A stretch of DNA of 64,000 bases from JAAZKA01 sp034926225 (GTDB lineage: Bacteria; Bacillota; Clostridia; Oscillospirales; QAMX01), in assembly GCA_034926225.1 (NCBI GenBank), contig JAYFRF010000009.1:36595-100594 (forward strand), read 5' to 3'. The position numbers and the translations under genes are program-made. Under the pieces are notes generated by a model, which was not told the origin of the DNA, did not search any database, and saw only the letters and a program-made list of their open reading frames with translations. The first letter of the stretch is position 1. Each line of letters opens with the position of its first letter. Of this stretch, positions 8,641 to 16,268 are shown in pieces.

Positions 8641-8669
8641 TTTACAAAGCGGGGGCTATGACGTATAAT
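8641..8669 (+). promoter_or_regulatory. Promoter of the amidotransferase-like gene
   Basis: TTTACA (8641-8646), 17-base spacer, TATAAT (8664-8669); one mismatch to consensus in total. Confidence 0.85.
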
Positions 8670-8710
8670 AAAGAATAAGATTATTTGCCCGATGGGAGTG
8701 TATGGTTTGT

Positions 8711-9460
8711 ATGAAGCCTTTGATTCTGATAACGCCTACCTATACGTATACGGATAAGCTGCCTCTGAATGATTTTACCTTCCGTGTAAACTCCACTTAT
8801 GTCGCGGCGTTCAGCGCCGCCGGGGCAGTGCCTGTTGTCGCTGTTGAGACGGACTATGAAGCTCTCGTCGAGCATGCCGACGGCGTCCTTTTCGCGGGCG
8901 GCGTCGACGTCGATCCCGTCTATTTCGGCGAGGCCGCCGCGAACGATACCGTCGAGATCTGCCGGGCCAGAGATGAGCTCGAGCTTGCCCTCTTTGAGAA
9001 GGCCGCCGCGAAAGGCTTGCCCATCCTCGGCATCTGCCGCGGCATCCAGCTCATCAACGTCGCGCTCGGTGGCAGTCTGTGGCAGGATATTCCCTCTCAA
9101 TGCGCGGGTTCCCTCGTCCACAGCGGCGGCGCGCGCCACGAGGTGCGCTGTGAGGATAATTCCGTCGTCAGCCGCTTGTTTGGGGAGAGTGTTCTCACAA
9201 ACTCCTACCACCATCAGTCCGTGAAAACCCCCGGACGCGGCCTGCGCGTAACAGCGTATGCCTCCGACGGTATCGTCGAGGCCGTTGAGCATGAGAGCCT
9301 GCCCATCCTCGGACTGCAGTGGCATCCCGAGCGGCAGACAGGTGATTTCAAGCCGGACGGCGTGGACGATATGACCGAGGTCTTCCGCATGTTCGTCCGC
9401 TGTTGTGCAGAGCGTAACAGCAGTTACGCGCGTGACAGCAGTTGCGCCAAGCGGAGCTGA
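8711..9460 (+). CDS. Class I glutamine amidotransferase-like hydrolase (peptidase C26)
   Basis: Protein of 249 residues in the PuuD-like gamma-glutamyl hydrolase family. The nucleophile elbow GICRGIQLINV (Cys near residue 105) and the His/Glu of LQWHPERQ (near 205) complete the catalytic triad; GVLFAGGVDVDP is the family loop. Members hydrolyse gamma-glutamyl amides such as gamma-glutamyl-GABA. An in-frame ATG at 8702 lies only one base after GGGAGTG (8694-8700), so ATG 8711, ten bases from that site, is the better start. The stop is 3 bases before the Smr gene, so the two are cotranscribed. The physiological substrate is unknown. Confidence 0.88.
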   Translation: MKPLILITPTYTYTDKLPLNDFTFRVNSTYVAAFSAAGAVPVVAVETDYEALVEHADGVLFAGGVDVDPVYFGEAAANDTVEICRARDELELALFEKAAAKGLPILGICRGIQLINVALGGSLWQDIPSQCAGSLVHSGGARHEVRCEDNSVVSRLFGESVLTNSYHHQSVKTPGRGLRVTAYASDGIVEAVEHESLPILGLQWHPERQTGDFKPDGVDDMTEVFRMFVRCCAERNSSYARDSSCAKRS

Positions 9461-9463
9461 CGA

Positions 9464-9808
9464 ATGGCGGGATACAAGACGGTCAACCTCGAGCTGGGCA
9501 TGCCGACCGCCGACCGCGCCATCCGCCGGTTGACGTATGAGCTGGCCGCGGCGAAGAGCATGGGCTATACCGCCGTCAAGCTCATTCACGGCTATGGCTC
9601 CTCCGGCAAAGGCGGCGTGCTGCGCGTCGAGGTGCGGGAGTATCTTTTAAGAAAGCATCGGCGCGGCGAGATTCAGGCGTTCATCGAAGGTGAGCGGCTT
9701 TCCATCTTCGACGAGGATACCCGCATCGCGATGGGGCTGTGCCCCGAAATCCGTATGGATCGGGACCTCGAGCGGCACAATAACGGCATCACGGTTGTAA
9801 TCCTGTAA
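9464..9808 (+). CDS. Smr-domain protein
   Basis: A 114-residue protein made essentially of one Smr domain (MutS2 C-terminal-like). The hallmark nucleic-acid-binding stretch VKLIHGYGSSGKGGVLRVEV (about 45-64) matches the family's HGxG loop and following helix. Stand-alone Smr proteins are nucleases or RNA-binding factors; the function here is not known. It follows the amidotransferase-like gene with a 3-base gap. Its last 20 bases overlap the tail of the oppositely oriented helD-like gene, so convergent transcripts overlap. Confidence 0.85.
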   Translation: MAGYKTVNLELGMPTADRAIRRLTYELAAAKSMGYTAVKLIHGYGSSGKGGVLRVEVREYLLRKHRRGEIQAFIEGERLSIFDEDTRIAMGLCPEIRMDRDLERHNNGITVVIL

Positions 9809-11972
9809 ACAGCGGCGACGGTTTCCCTGAGTACAGGATCCGCAGCGTATGCAGCGCGCGCGTACATGCGACGTACAGCGCCCGCACAGCGTCCTGCGTA
9901 TCCGGATAGCTTGCCGCGTCCGCGTCGGCCAGGATCACGCGGTCAAATTCCAGACCCTTCACGCTTTTGACATCGAACACGCTCGCCCCGCCCGCGTACG
10001 TCCCGTCAAGCGAGGCGTCCTCCGTGAACAGATGCACGCCCTCGCGCGCCGGCAGCGCGGCATACAGCGCCCTCGCGCTCTCCGCCGTCGCGCAGACGAC
10101 GGCGAGCGACCCTTCCGCGCCCTTCCATGCCGTAAGCTCCTCCGATATGGCGGCTGTCACCGCCCCGTCATCGTCCAGCGCCGAAAAGATCACCGGTTCT
10201 CCGTGACGCACCACCGGCGTGATGTCGTAGGCGCGTGCGCGGCTGTGCGACAGCACCGCGTTCGCAACGGCCGCAATTTCGATCGTGTTGCGGTAGCTCT
10301 TTGATAAGACCCGGAACGCGTGGCTGCGTCCGGCAAAGCTTGCTTCGAGCACCGCGTCCCAGTCCGAAACCCCTGACTCGCCCGAGAGGTTCTGCGAGAC
10401 GTCGCCGAGGATTGTAAACGTCGTGTGCGGCTGGGGGAAGATGCGTGCAAACATTGCGTACAGCGACGGGCCGAAGTCCTGCGCCTCGTCGATCACGAGA
10501 TGCCGGAATTCGTCGGCACGGGTGGGTCGGTCGAGCCGCGCAGCCGCGTACAGGAGCGCGCACAGGTCATAGACGCCGTACTGCCCTGCCCGGACGCGTT
10601 TTAAGACGGCTTTCGCACGCGGATCGCCGCTTTTCGCGCTTTGCGTTAAAAACTGCGTGTAAAGCTTCTCGGGAGGCATCGCGCGCACCTTCCGCGCAAA
10701 CCGGTTGCGCAGCTCGGACGACTGCTTCTTCGCTACGGCGATCAGCGCGTTGCGGTAGTCGATGATGTCCCCGACGTTTGAGTACCCCGTGGCCTCTCCC
10801 GCGCGAAAACGCGCGACGTCCCGGTCGGACTGTGCCTCCAGCCGTGCGATCGTACGCGGCAGCGCCGTCGAAAGCCGCAGCTCGAGGATGCTGTGCATCA
10901 GCTCCGCACGGTCGGCGCAAGGATGCGTCCGGCCGCCAATCACGCGCTCGGCTATCTCTTGCCGTGTCATGATCGGCTCGTCAAGGAGCATCAGGTCCTC
11001 CGAGAGGAACACGCTGTCCTCAAACGCACGGACATGTGCGTCGAACGCGTCGAAGAAGCCCTGCGAGCTTTGCCAGGCCGTTTCCGCCGCCGGCGGAGTG
11101 CTTTCCCGCTCCGGTTCCGGCAGACGCAGGATATAGCGCAGAAGCTCCGGCATGACCATCTGCCGCACGTTCTCCACACCGAGGTCGGGGAGCATCCCCG
11201 AGATGTACGACAGGAACATCCGGTTTGAGCCAATCACGACGAAGCCCGAGGTCTTCATCTTGTCGGAAAAGTTGAAGATCAGATACGCAAGCCTGTGCAG
11301 CGCGACCGTCGTCTTCCCCGACCCCGCGACGCCCTGCACCAGGACGTCCTTCCACGGGTCGACACGGATGATTTCGTTTTGATCCTTCTGAATCGTCGCG
11401 ACGATGTCCTTTAAGACGGCGCTCGCGTTCTTCGACAGGTATTCCTGCAGCAGAGCGTCATTGGCGACCATATCCGCGTCGAAATACGCGCCGAGAACAC
11501 CGTTTTTGATGTTATACGTCCGCTTGCAGGACAGCTCGCCCTGAATCGTCTCCTCGACGCTCCGGTACGACGCCCGTCCGGGCGTCGCGTCGTAATAGAG
11601 GTTTGCGACCGGCGTGCGCCAGTCGACGACGACGGTTTTGTGCGTGCGCTCATCGTACAGGCCGCCGCGTCCGATGTAGATACGGCTTATGTGACCTTCG
11701 TCGTCCGCGCGGAAGTCGACGCGCCCGAAATACGGGCTGTCCCCCGCGCGGGAGAGCGCGTGCAGCACCGATCCTTGACTTTTCTGCATATCCGTCGCCA
11801 CAACGAGCGCCATCCGCAGTTCCTCGTTATCCGAGTTGTAGTGCTCCATCATGTCCGCGATCTGTTCGTCAAGCTCCGCCTTCGTCGCGGAGACCTCCGC
11901 GTTCTTCTTCGCGACAAATTCCAGCGTCTCCTTCAGGTTTTGCCGCTCAAAACGTTCCGACAAGGTATCCAT
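9789..11972 (-). CDS. helD: HelD-like RNA polymerase-associated helicase (UvrD superfamily)
   Basis: Protein of 727 residues. The N-terminal 60 residues are a predicted antiparallel coiled coil (KKNAEVSATKAELDEQIADM), as in HelD, where it enters the RNA polymerase secondary channel. A GRVDFR / VDWRTPVANLYY segment characteristic of HelD follows (about 85-130). Walker A is QGVAGSGKTTVALHR near residue 215, Walker B VIDEAQDF near 495, and the C-terminal motif SVKGLEFDRVILAD near 665 with VACTRAL at the end. HelD proteins clear stalled polymerase. The start is preceded by GGAGGGAAG. It could also be a generic UvrD/Rep helicase, but length and N-terminus favour HelD. Confidence 0.88.
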   Translation of the reverse strand: MDTLSERFERQNLKETLEFVAKKNAEVSATKAELDEQIADMMEHYNSDNEELRMALVVATDMQKSQGSVLHALSRAGDSPYFGRVDFRADDEGHISRIYIGRGGLYDERTHKTVVVDWRTPVANLYYDATPGRASYRSVEETIQGELSCKRTYNIKNGVLGAYFDADMVANDALLQEYLSKNASAVLKDIVATIQKDQNEIIRVDPWKDVLVQGVAGSGKTTVALHRLAYLIFNFSDKMKTSGFVVIGSNRMFLSYISGMLPDLGVENVRQMVMPELLRYILRLPEPERESTPPAAETAWQSSQGFFDAFDAHVRAFEDSVFLSEDLMLLDEPIMTRQEIAERVIGGRTHPCADRAELMHSILELRLSTALPRTIARLEAQSDRDVARFRAGEATGYSNVGDIIDYRNALIAVAKKQSSELRNRFARKVRAMPPEKLYTQFLTQSAKSGDPRAKAVLKRVRAGQYGVYDLCALLYAAARLDRPTRADEFRHLVIDEAQDFGPSLYAMFARIFPQPHTTFTILGDVSQNLSGESGVSDWDAVLEASFAGRSHAFRVLSKSYRNTIEIAAVANAVLSHSRARAYDITPVVRHGEPVIFSALDDDGAVTAAISEELTAWKGAEGSLAVVCATAESARALYAALPAREGVHLFTEDASLDGTYAGGASVFDVKSVKGLEFDRVILADADAASYPDTQDAVRALYVACTRALHTLRILYSGKPSPLFTGLQP

Positions 11973-12008
11973 CGATTTCTTCCCTCCTTTTTTGACGTGA
12001 AGGCATCC

Positions 12009-12037
12009 ATTTTACGCCTATTTTACGCACTTGTCAA
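12009..12037 (-). promoter_or_regulatory. Promoter of the HelD-like gene
   Basis: On the minus strand TTGACA (12037-12032), 17-base spacer, TAAAAT (12014-12009). The -35 box is embedded in a short palindrome (GCACTTGTCAAGTGC), a possible operator. Confidence 0.8.
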
Positions 12038-12065
12038 GTGCTAATTCTCATAAAGGAGCAAAAAT

Positions 12066-14789
12066 ATGACTGTACTTGATCTCTCCGGCGCATGGTCGTG
12101 CGCGTATACCGCGCCGGGAGAAGCCGCTATGCCAAAAGCCTTCCCCGGGACCATCCGTGTCCCCGGCTACTGGGACGACCAGAGCGCCGCTTTCGAGGAC
12201 TTTTCCCCGGTGACGAACCCCGACTACATCCCTGTGGTATACCCCATGCCCGATACCCCCGATGCGTCGCTGCCGTATATCGTCGGCACCGTCTGGTATC
12301 AAAGGCGGTTTACCCTCGACGAGCCGACACCCTGCGCCGTCCTCGAGCTCGCGGGTGTATGCACCGGGGTGCGCGTCTGGGCAAACGGCGCGTATGTCGG
12401 ACAGGCGTTTAGCTACTCCGTTCCGCATCGCTTTTCCCTCGATGGCTATCTGCAAAAAGGGGAGAATACCCTTCTCCTTGCCGTCGATAACGACCCGCAC
12501 GGCCGCCTCGGCTGCGTGACGCGCGGCTTTAAGGGATTTTCCGGTGGGATTACCCGCGCCGTTACCCTCCGCGCCACCGGGAAATGCCGCATCGCGGACG
12601 CCGCCGCGTTCGCCCGCGACGAAAAGTTCTTCACCCTCGACGTGCTCTTTGACGGCGACACCTCGAACGCCGAAATCTCCTATAAGATTTGCGACGGTCT
12701 GCACGTCCTCAAGGAGGGCAATTTCCCGCTCGACGGCGCGTCGCTGCGCCGTGATATACTCTCGCTCGGGCTTGCGCGCTGGAGCGAAACCGACCCACGA
12801 GTCTACGAATGTAAGATTACCCTAAGGAACCGTGACGGCGTATGCGACAGACTGACTGTCCCCCTCGGCCTGCGGAGCTTTCGCCGCGATAAAACCCGCT
12901 TGACACTCGACGGCGTTCCCGTCTTCCTGCGCGGCGCGACCGAGCACGCCTACTATCCTGAAACCTGCACCCCGCCCGCCGATGTCGAGACCTATCTTGA
13001 AAAGCTCGGCATCCTTAAAGGTTACGGCTTTAATTTCCTGCGCTTCCATACCTCCGTTCCGAACGAGGAATACATGACCGCCGCCGACGCTTTGGGCTTC
13101 TTTATTCAAGTCGAAGCCCCGGTCAACTGCGACTTATCCGAGTGGGAGGACATCCTCCGCTTTACGCGCCGCCACCCCAGCGTCGCCGTCCTCTGCGGCG
13201 GCAACGAGGAGCTGCTCGACGAGGACAAGATCGCCGCCCTCGCCCGCGAGGCGCGTCTTGCGCACACCCTCGCCCCCGCGACACTCTGTAACCCGCAGGA
13301 AGCCCTGCGCGGGATCGAATACGGCTGGAGCGACGCCGACATGGGAGACTGCGTCGATGAGCCGAGCGCGCATAACCCGAAGCGTCTCGCCGCGCTGAAA
13401 ACCTTCTCCGACGTTTTCGGCCAGTTTACGTGGGGCTTTTTGAGCTACGGCTCCACCGACGGCGAAAACCACGAGCTGGACCGCCGCCTTGCCGTCTACG
13501 AGCGACCCTGCCTCGCTCACGAAATGGGCATCTATGGCGGCTATTTCGACTTTTCTCTTGAAAAACGTTACGAGGGGACGCGCATCGGCACCGATATGTA
13601 CGCCAAAGCCCGCGAATACCTCGAGCGCGAGGGCCTGTTCGACCGCTGGGAACAGTTTTACCGCAATTCGAGCGCGCTGATGGCGTCCGTCCGCAAGCAG
13701 AACGTCGAGACCGCCCGCAAATGCCGTCTACTTGCCGGGTTTGACTACCTCGGCGCGATCGACTACCACTGGCACCGTACGGGCTACCCTTGCGGTATCC
13801 TGAGCGAGTTCTACGAGGAAAAGCCTTATTCCCCCAGGGCTGAGGTACTCTCGTGGAACAGCCCCACCGTTCTGCTATGGGATCACTGCAACCGCTTTAC
13901 CTACTATAGCGGCGACCAAATGGAATGCACCCTGCTCGTCTCACGCTTTGACTTAAGTGACCTCCCCTCCGGTACGGTGACATGGATGCTCACAGATGCG
14001 CACGGCGCGTCCGAGGGCTGTGGCATTACCGAAACGGCCGAAGTCCCGAACGGCAGCGTCGCCGAGGTATGCGCCTTTCGCGTCCGGCTGCCGGCAAAGG
14101 AGGGCAAATACACCTTATCCACCGTTCTCACGTCGGAGGAGTCTCCCATCCGCAACCGCTGGACGCTCTGGTGCTTCGACCGCGCCGAAAAGACAGTTCC
14201 CGCAAACGTCCGCGTGACCGATACGCTGACCGACGCCGATGTAGCGGCCCTTGAACGCGGCGCGCGCATCCTCCTGACCTCCGCGCATCCTCTGCCGTCC
14301 GAGGAGACTGCCTTCCAGCCCATGTGCGCCGGCCGTCCCCATGGCGTCGCGGCATCGGTCATCCATCCCCATCCCGCCCTCGATGCCTTTCCCCACGACG
14401 GATGGTGTGACTGGCAGTTTAAGACCCTGCTCGACGGCGGCACCGCCGTCCGCTACGGCGCGCCGAGCGCGCCGGCGATGGACGCCGCCTTCGCCCCCAT
14501 CGTCGAGCTGGTCACGGGCTTTAAGAACATCGACCGCCTTGCCGCCGTCGCCGAATTTGGAGTAGGGGAGGGCAGGCTCCTTATTTGCGGGCTAGTCCTC
14601 GGCGACGCGCCAGAGCAGGTCGCCCTTCGCGCAAGGCTCATGACTTACCTCGCGGGTACGCTCGTCCCCGCGCCGTCGATCGCGCCGGATACCCTCCGCG
14701 CCCGGATCGCCGAGCGCGAACAGGCAACCTCCCATATCGCTACCGATCGCGGGTACGATGCAAACGCGCAGGTGAAGATCACATTCTGA
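12066..14789 (+). CDS. Glycoside hydrolase family 2 protein
   Basis: Protein of 907 residues without a signal peptide. The N-terminal jelly-roll sugar-binding domain (WYQRRFTL, GVCTGVRVWANGAYVG; about 1-170) is followed by an immunoglobulin-like domain and a TIM barrel (FLRGATEHAYYPETC, FNFLRFHTS from about 280). The acid/base Glu is in VLCGGNEELLDE (about 375-385, the conserved N-E pair), and a candidate nucleophile Glu lies in CLAHEMGIYGGY. The C-terminal 300 residues are beta-rich with an amidotransferase-like last segment. GH2 enzymes include beta-galactosidases, glucuronidases and mannosidases; specificity cannot be read here. It starts a three-gene plus-strand set with the secreted protein and helicase. 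Confidence 0.88.
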   Translation: MTVLDLSGAWSCAYTAPGEAAMPKAFPGTIRVPGYWDDQSAAFEDFSPVTNPDYIPVVYPMPDTPDASLPYIVGTVWYQRRFTLDEPTPCAVLELAGVCTGVRVWANGAYVGQAFSYSVPHRFSLDGYLQKGENTLLLAVDNDPHGRLGCVTRGFKGFSGGITRAVTLRATGKCRIADAAAFARDEKFFTLDVLFDGDTSNAEISYKICDGLHVLKEGNFPLDGASLRRDILSLGLARWSETDPRVYECKITLRNRDGVCDRLTVPLGLRSFRRDKTRLTLDGVPVFLRGATEHAYYPETCTPPADVETYLEKLGILKGYGFNFLRFHTSVPNEEYMTAADALGFFIQVEAPVNCDLSEWEDILRFTRRHPSVAVLCGGNEELLDEDKIAALAREARLAHTLAPATLCNPQEALRGIEYGWSDADMGDCVDEPSAHNPKRLAALKTFSDVFGQFTWGFLSYGSTDGENHELDRRLAVYERPCLAHEMGIYGGYFDFSLEKRYEGTRIGTDMYAKAREYLEREGLFDRWEQFYRNSSALMASVRKQNVETARKCRLLAGFDYLGAIDYHWHRTGYPCGILSEFYEEKPYSPRAEVLSWNSPTVLLWDHCNRFTYYSGDQMECTLLVSRFDLSDLPSGTVTWMLTDAHGASEGCGITETAEVPNGSVAEVCAFRVRLPAKEGKYTLSTVLTSEESPIRNRWTLWCFDRAEKTVPANVRVTDTLTDADVAALERGARILLTSAHPLPSEETAFQPMCAGRPHGVAASVIHPHPALDAFPHDGWCDWQFKTLLDGGTAVRYGAPSAPAMDAAFAPIVELVTGFKNIDRLAAVAEFGVGEGRLLICGLVLGDAPEQVALRARLMTYLAGTLVPAPSIAPDTLRARIAEREQATSHIATDRGYDANAQVKITF

Positions 14790-14811
14790 CTGAACAAAGG
14801 AGGATGCCCCC

Positions 14812-16254
14812 ATGTCCACGCGAATCGCCGCATGGCTTCTGTTCGCGCTGTTTCTGTTCCCCGACGCATACCCCGGATACGGTAGCTTCCTCCGTGTGGA
14901 TACCCATGCCGACACGCTTGCCGCCGCGCTGACTAAGGGGTTTTCCCGGACGGATACCGCCACCCTCACGACAGCCGACGGGGAAATCCTCCGCGTGGAG
15001 GGCGCGTCCGATACCGCGCGCGTCCGGCTCTACCGCTTCCCCTCCGGCGCGCTTGTCTGCCAGCGGCAGGAACGCGCTGCCGCCACGGTGACCATCGACT
15101 TCACCGGCTCCGGTACCGTCCGATGGGTCGAAAACGGCGTGTGGGTCGAGAAGCCCTCCGTGACGAGCGGCACTCAGACTTTATATATTCGCTTGACCGA
15201 CGGGGGAGAGACGCGCGAGCTGATTGTCAATCCGCCGAAGATGTATCGCGGCGCGCCGCTCGGCTGCGTCGAGGAAATCCCCGCGTCCGCGGGCACCGTT
15301 TCCGTCGCCGAAAACGCCGGGAACGTTCGCGTAACCATCCGGGTACCCCTTCCCCCTTACGCTGCGTGGGCGGACTGGTCGGTCGTCTATGCCGACACGC
15401 CGCTGATCGACTGGTCGAATGACACTCTGCGCGCGCTGTGGGCTAACTACGACCTCAGCGAGAAAAGCCGTCTGACCTTCGACGGCTGCTGTTACAAAAT
15501 AGAGCCTGACTATGAACCGGCGGGGGAGAATATCTTCGAATACGCACCCTCCATGTACGTCCCAAACGGCATGGCGCAGTCCGGCGGCTCCGACGCGGCG
15601 TTTTATCTCGCGACCGTCATGCTCGACCTCGCACGCAGCCGCTACACCGACGAGGGCTATTTCCCGACCGAGACGAGAAGCCTCTGGCTTGCGCGCGACT
15701 ACGGGTGTGCCCCAGGATTCTTCGATACCCGGTTTAATACCGACACCGCCTATTCGTATCGGAAGCTCGGGCGCGAGTACGGTATCCCCGCCTTCCTCGA
15801 CGTCGCCGAACGCTACACAGCGTATCTCCTTGCGCATATCGAAACGTACGGAATCCCGACCGAAAACGGCGTACTGGCCCCCGACTACGCGGGCTCGGGG
15901 GAGCCTACGCACGCTTCCTTAAACCATATGCTCGCGGAAATACTCTATCTCTACCGCGACGGCTCCGAGGAGGCGTCGTCCGCTGCCGACGCGCTTCTCG
16001 CCGGGATCGCCGATCTCGGCCGCGCGTGGATCCGCCCGAACGGGAATCTTCACTACGCATGGCTTCCCGACGGGTCGTTTGGTTTAGAGGATTACCCGTA
16101 TCTGACGTATAACGATCTCTACAACCTGCAAAGCTACCTCTATGAGACGACCGGCGTTCAAAACGCCGCGATCGACATGCTCATGCACGCAAAGCTTGCG
16201 TGGATGCGCGGTAACGGTATAACCGGCTACAAAACAGACCTCATCGGCAACTAA
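14812..16254 (+). CDS. Secreted protein of unknown function, helical C-terminal domain
   Basis: Protein of 480 residues that I do not recognise. Residues 1-24 look like a signal peptide (hydrophobic WLLFALFLF). Residues 30-200 appear beta-rich. The C-terminal 280 residues have a repeated helical pattern with conserved-looking aromatic and acidic clusters (FEYAPSMYVPNG, ETRSLWLARDYG, LNHMLAEILYLYRDG, LPDGSFGLEDYPYLTYND), suggestive of an alpha/alpha-toroid as in polysaccharide lyases, unsaturated glycuronidases and epimerases. It lies 22 bases after the GH2 gene behind AAAGGAGG, so a role in the same glycan's breakdown is a reasonable inference, no more. Confidence 0.6.
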   Translation: MSTRIAAWLLFALFLFPDAYPGYGSFLRVDTHADTLAAALTKGFSRTDTATLTTADGEILRVEGASDTARVRLYRFPSGALVCQRQERAAATVTIDFTGSGTVRWVENGVWVEKPSVTSGTQTLYIRLTDGGETRELIVNPPKMYRGAPLGCVEEIPASAGTVSVAENAGNVRVTIRVPLPPYAAWADWSVVYADTPLIDWSNDTLRALWANYDLSEKSRLTFDGCCYKIEPDYEPAGENIFEYAPSMYVPNGMAQSGGSDAAFYLATVMLDLARSRYTDEGYFPTETRSLWLARDYGCAPGFFDTRFNTDTAYSYRKLGREYGIPAFLDVAERYTAYLLAHIETYGIPTENGVLAPDYAGSGEPTHASLNHMLAEILYLYRDGSEEASSAADALLAGIADLGRAWIRPNGNLHYAWLPDGSFGLEDYPYLTYNDLYNLQSYLYETTGVQNAAIDMLMHAKLAWMRGNGITGYKTDLIGN

Positions 16255-16268
16255 AAGGAGGGTTTTCA

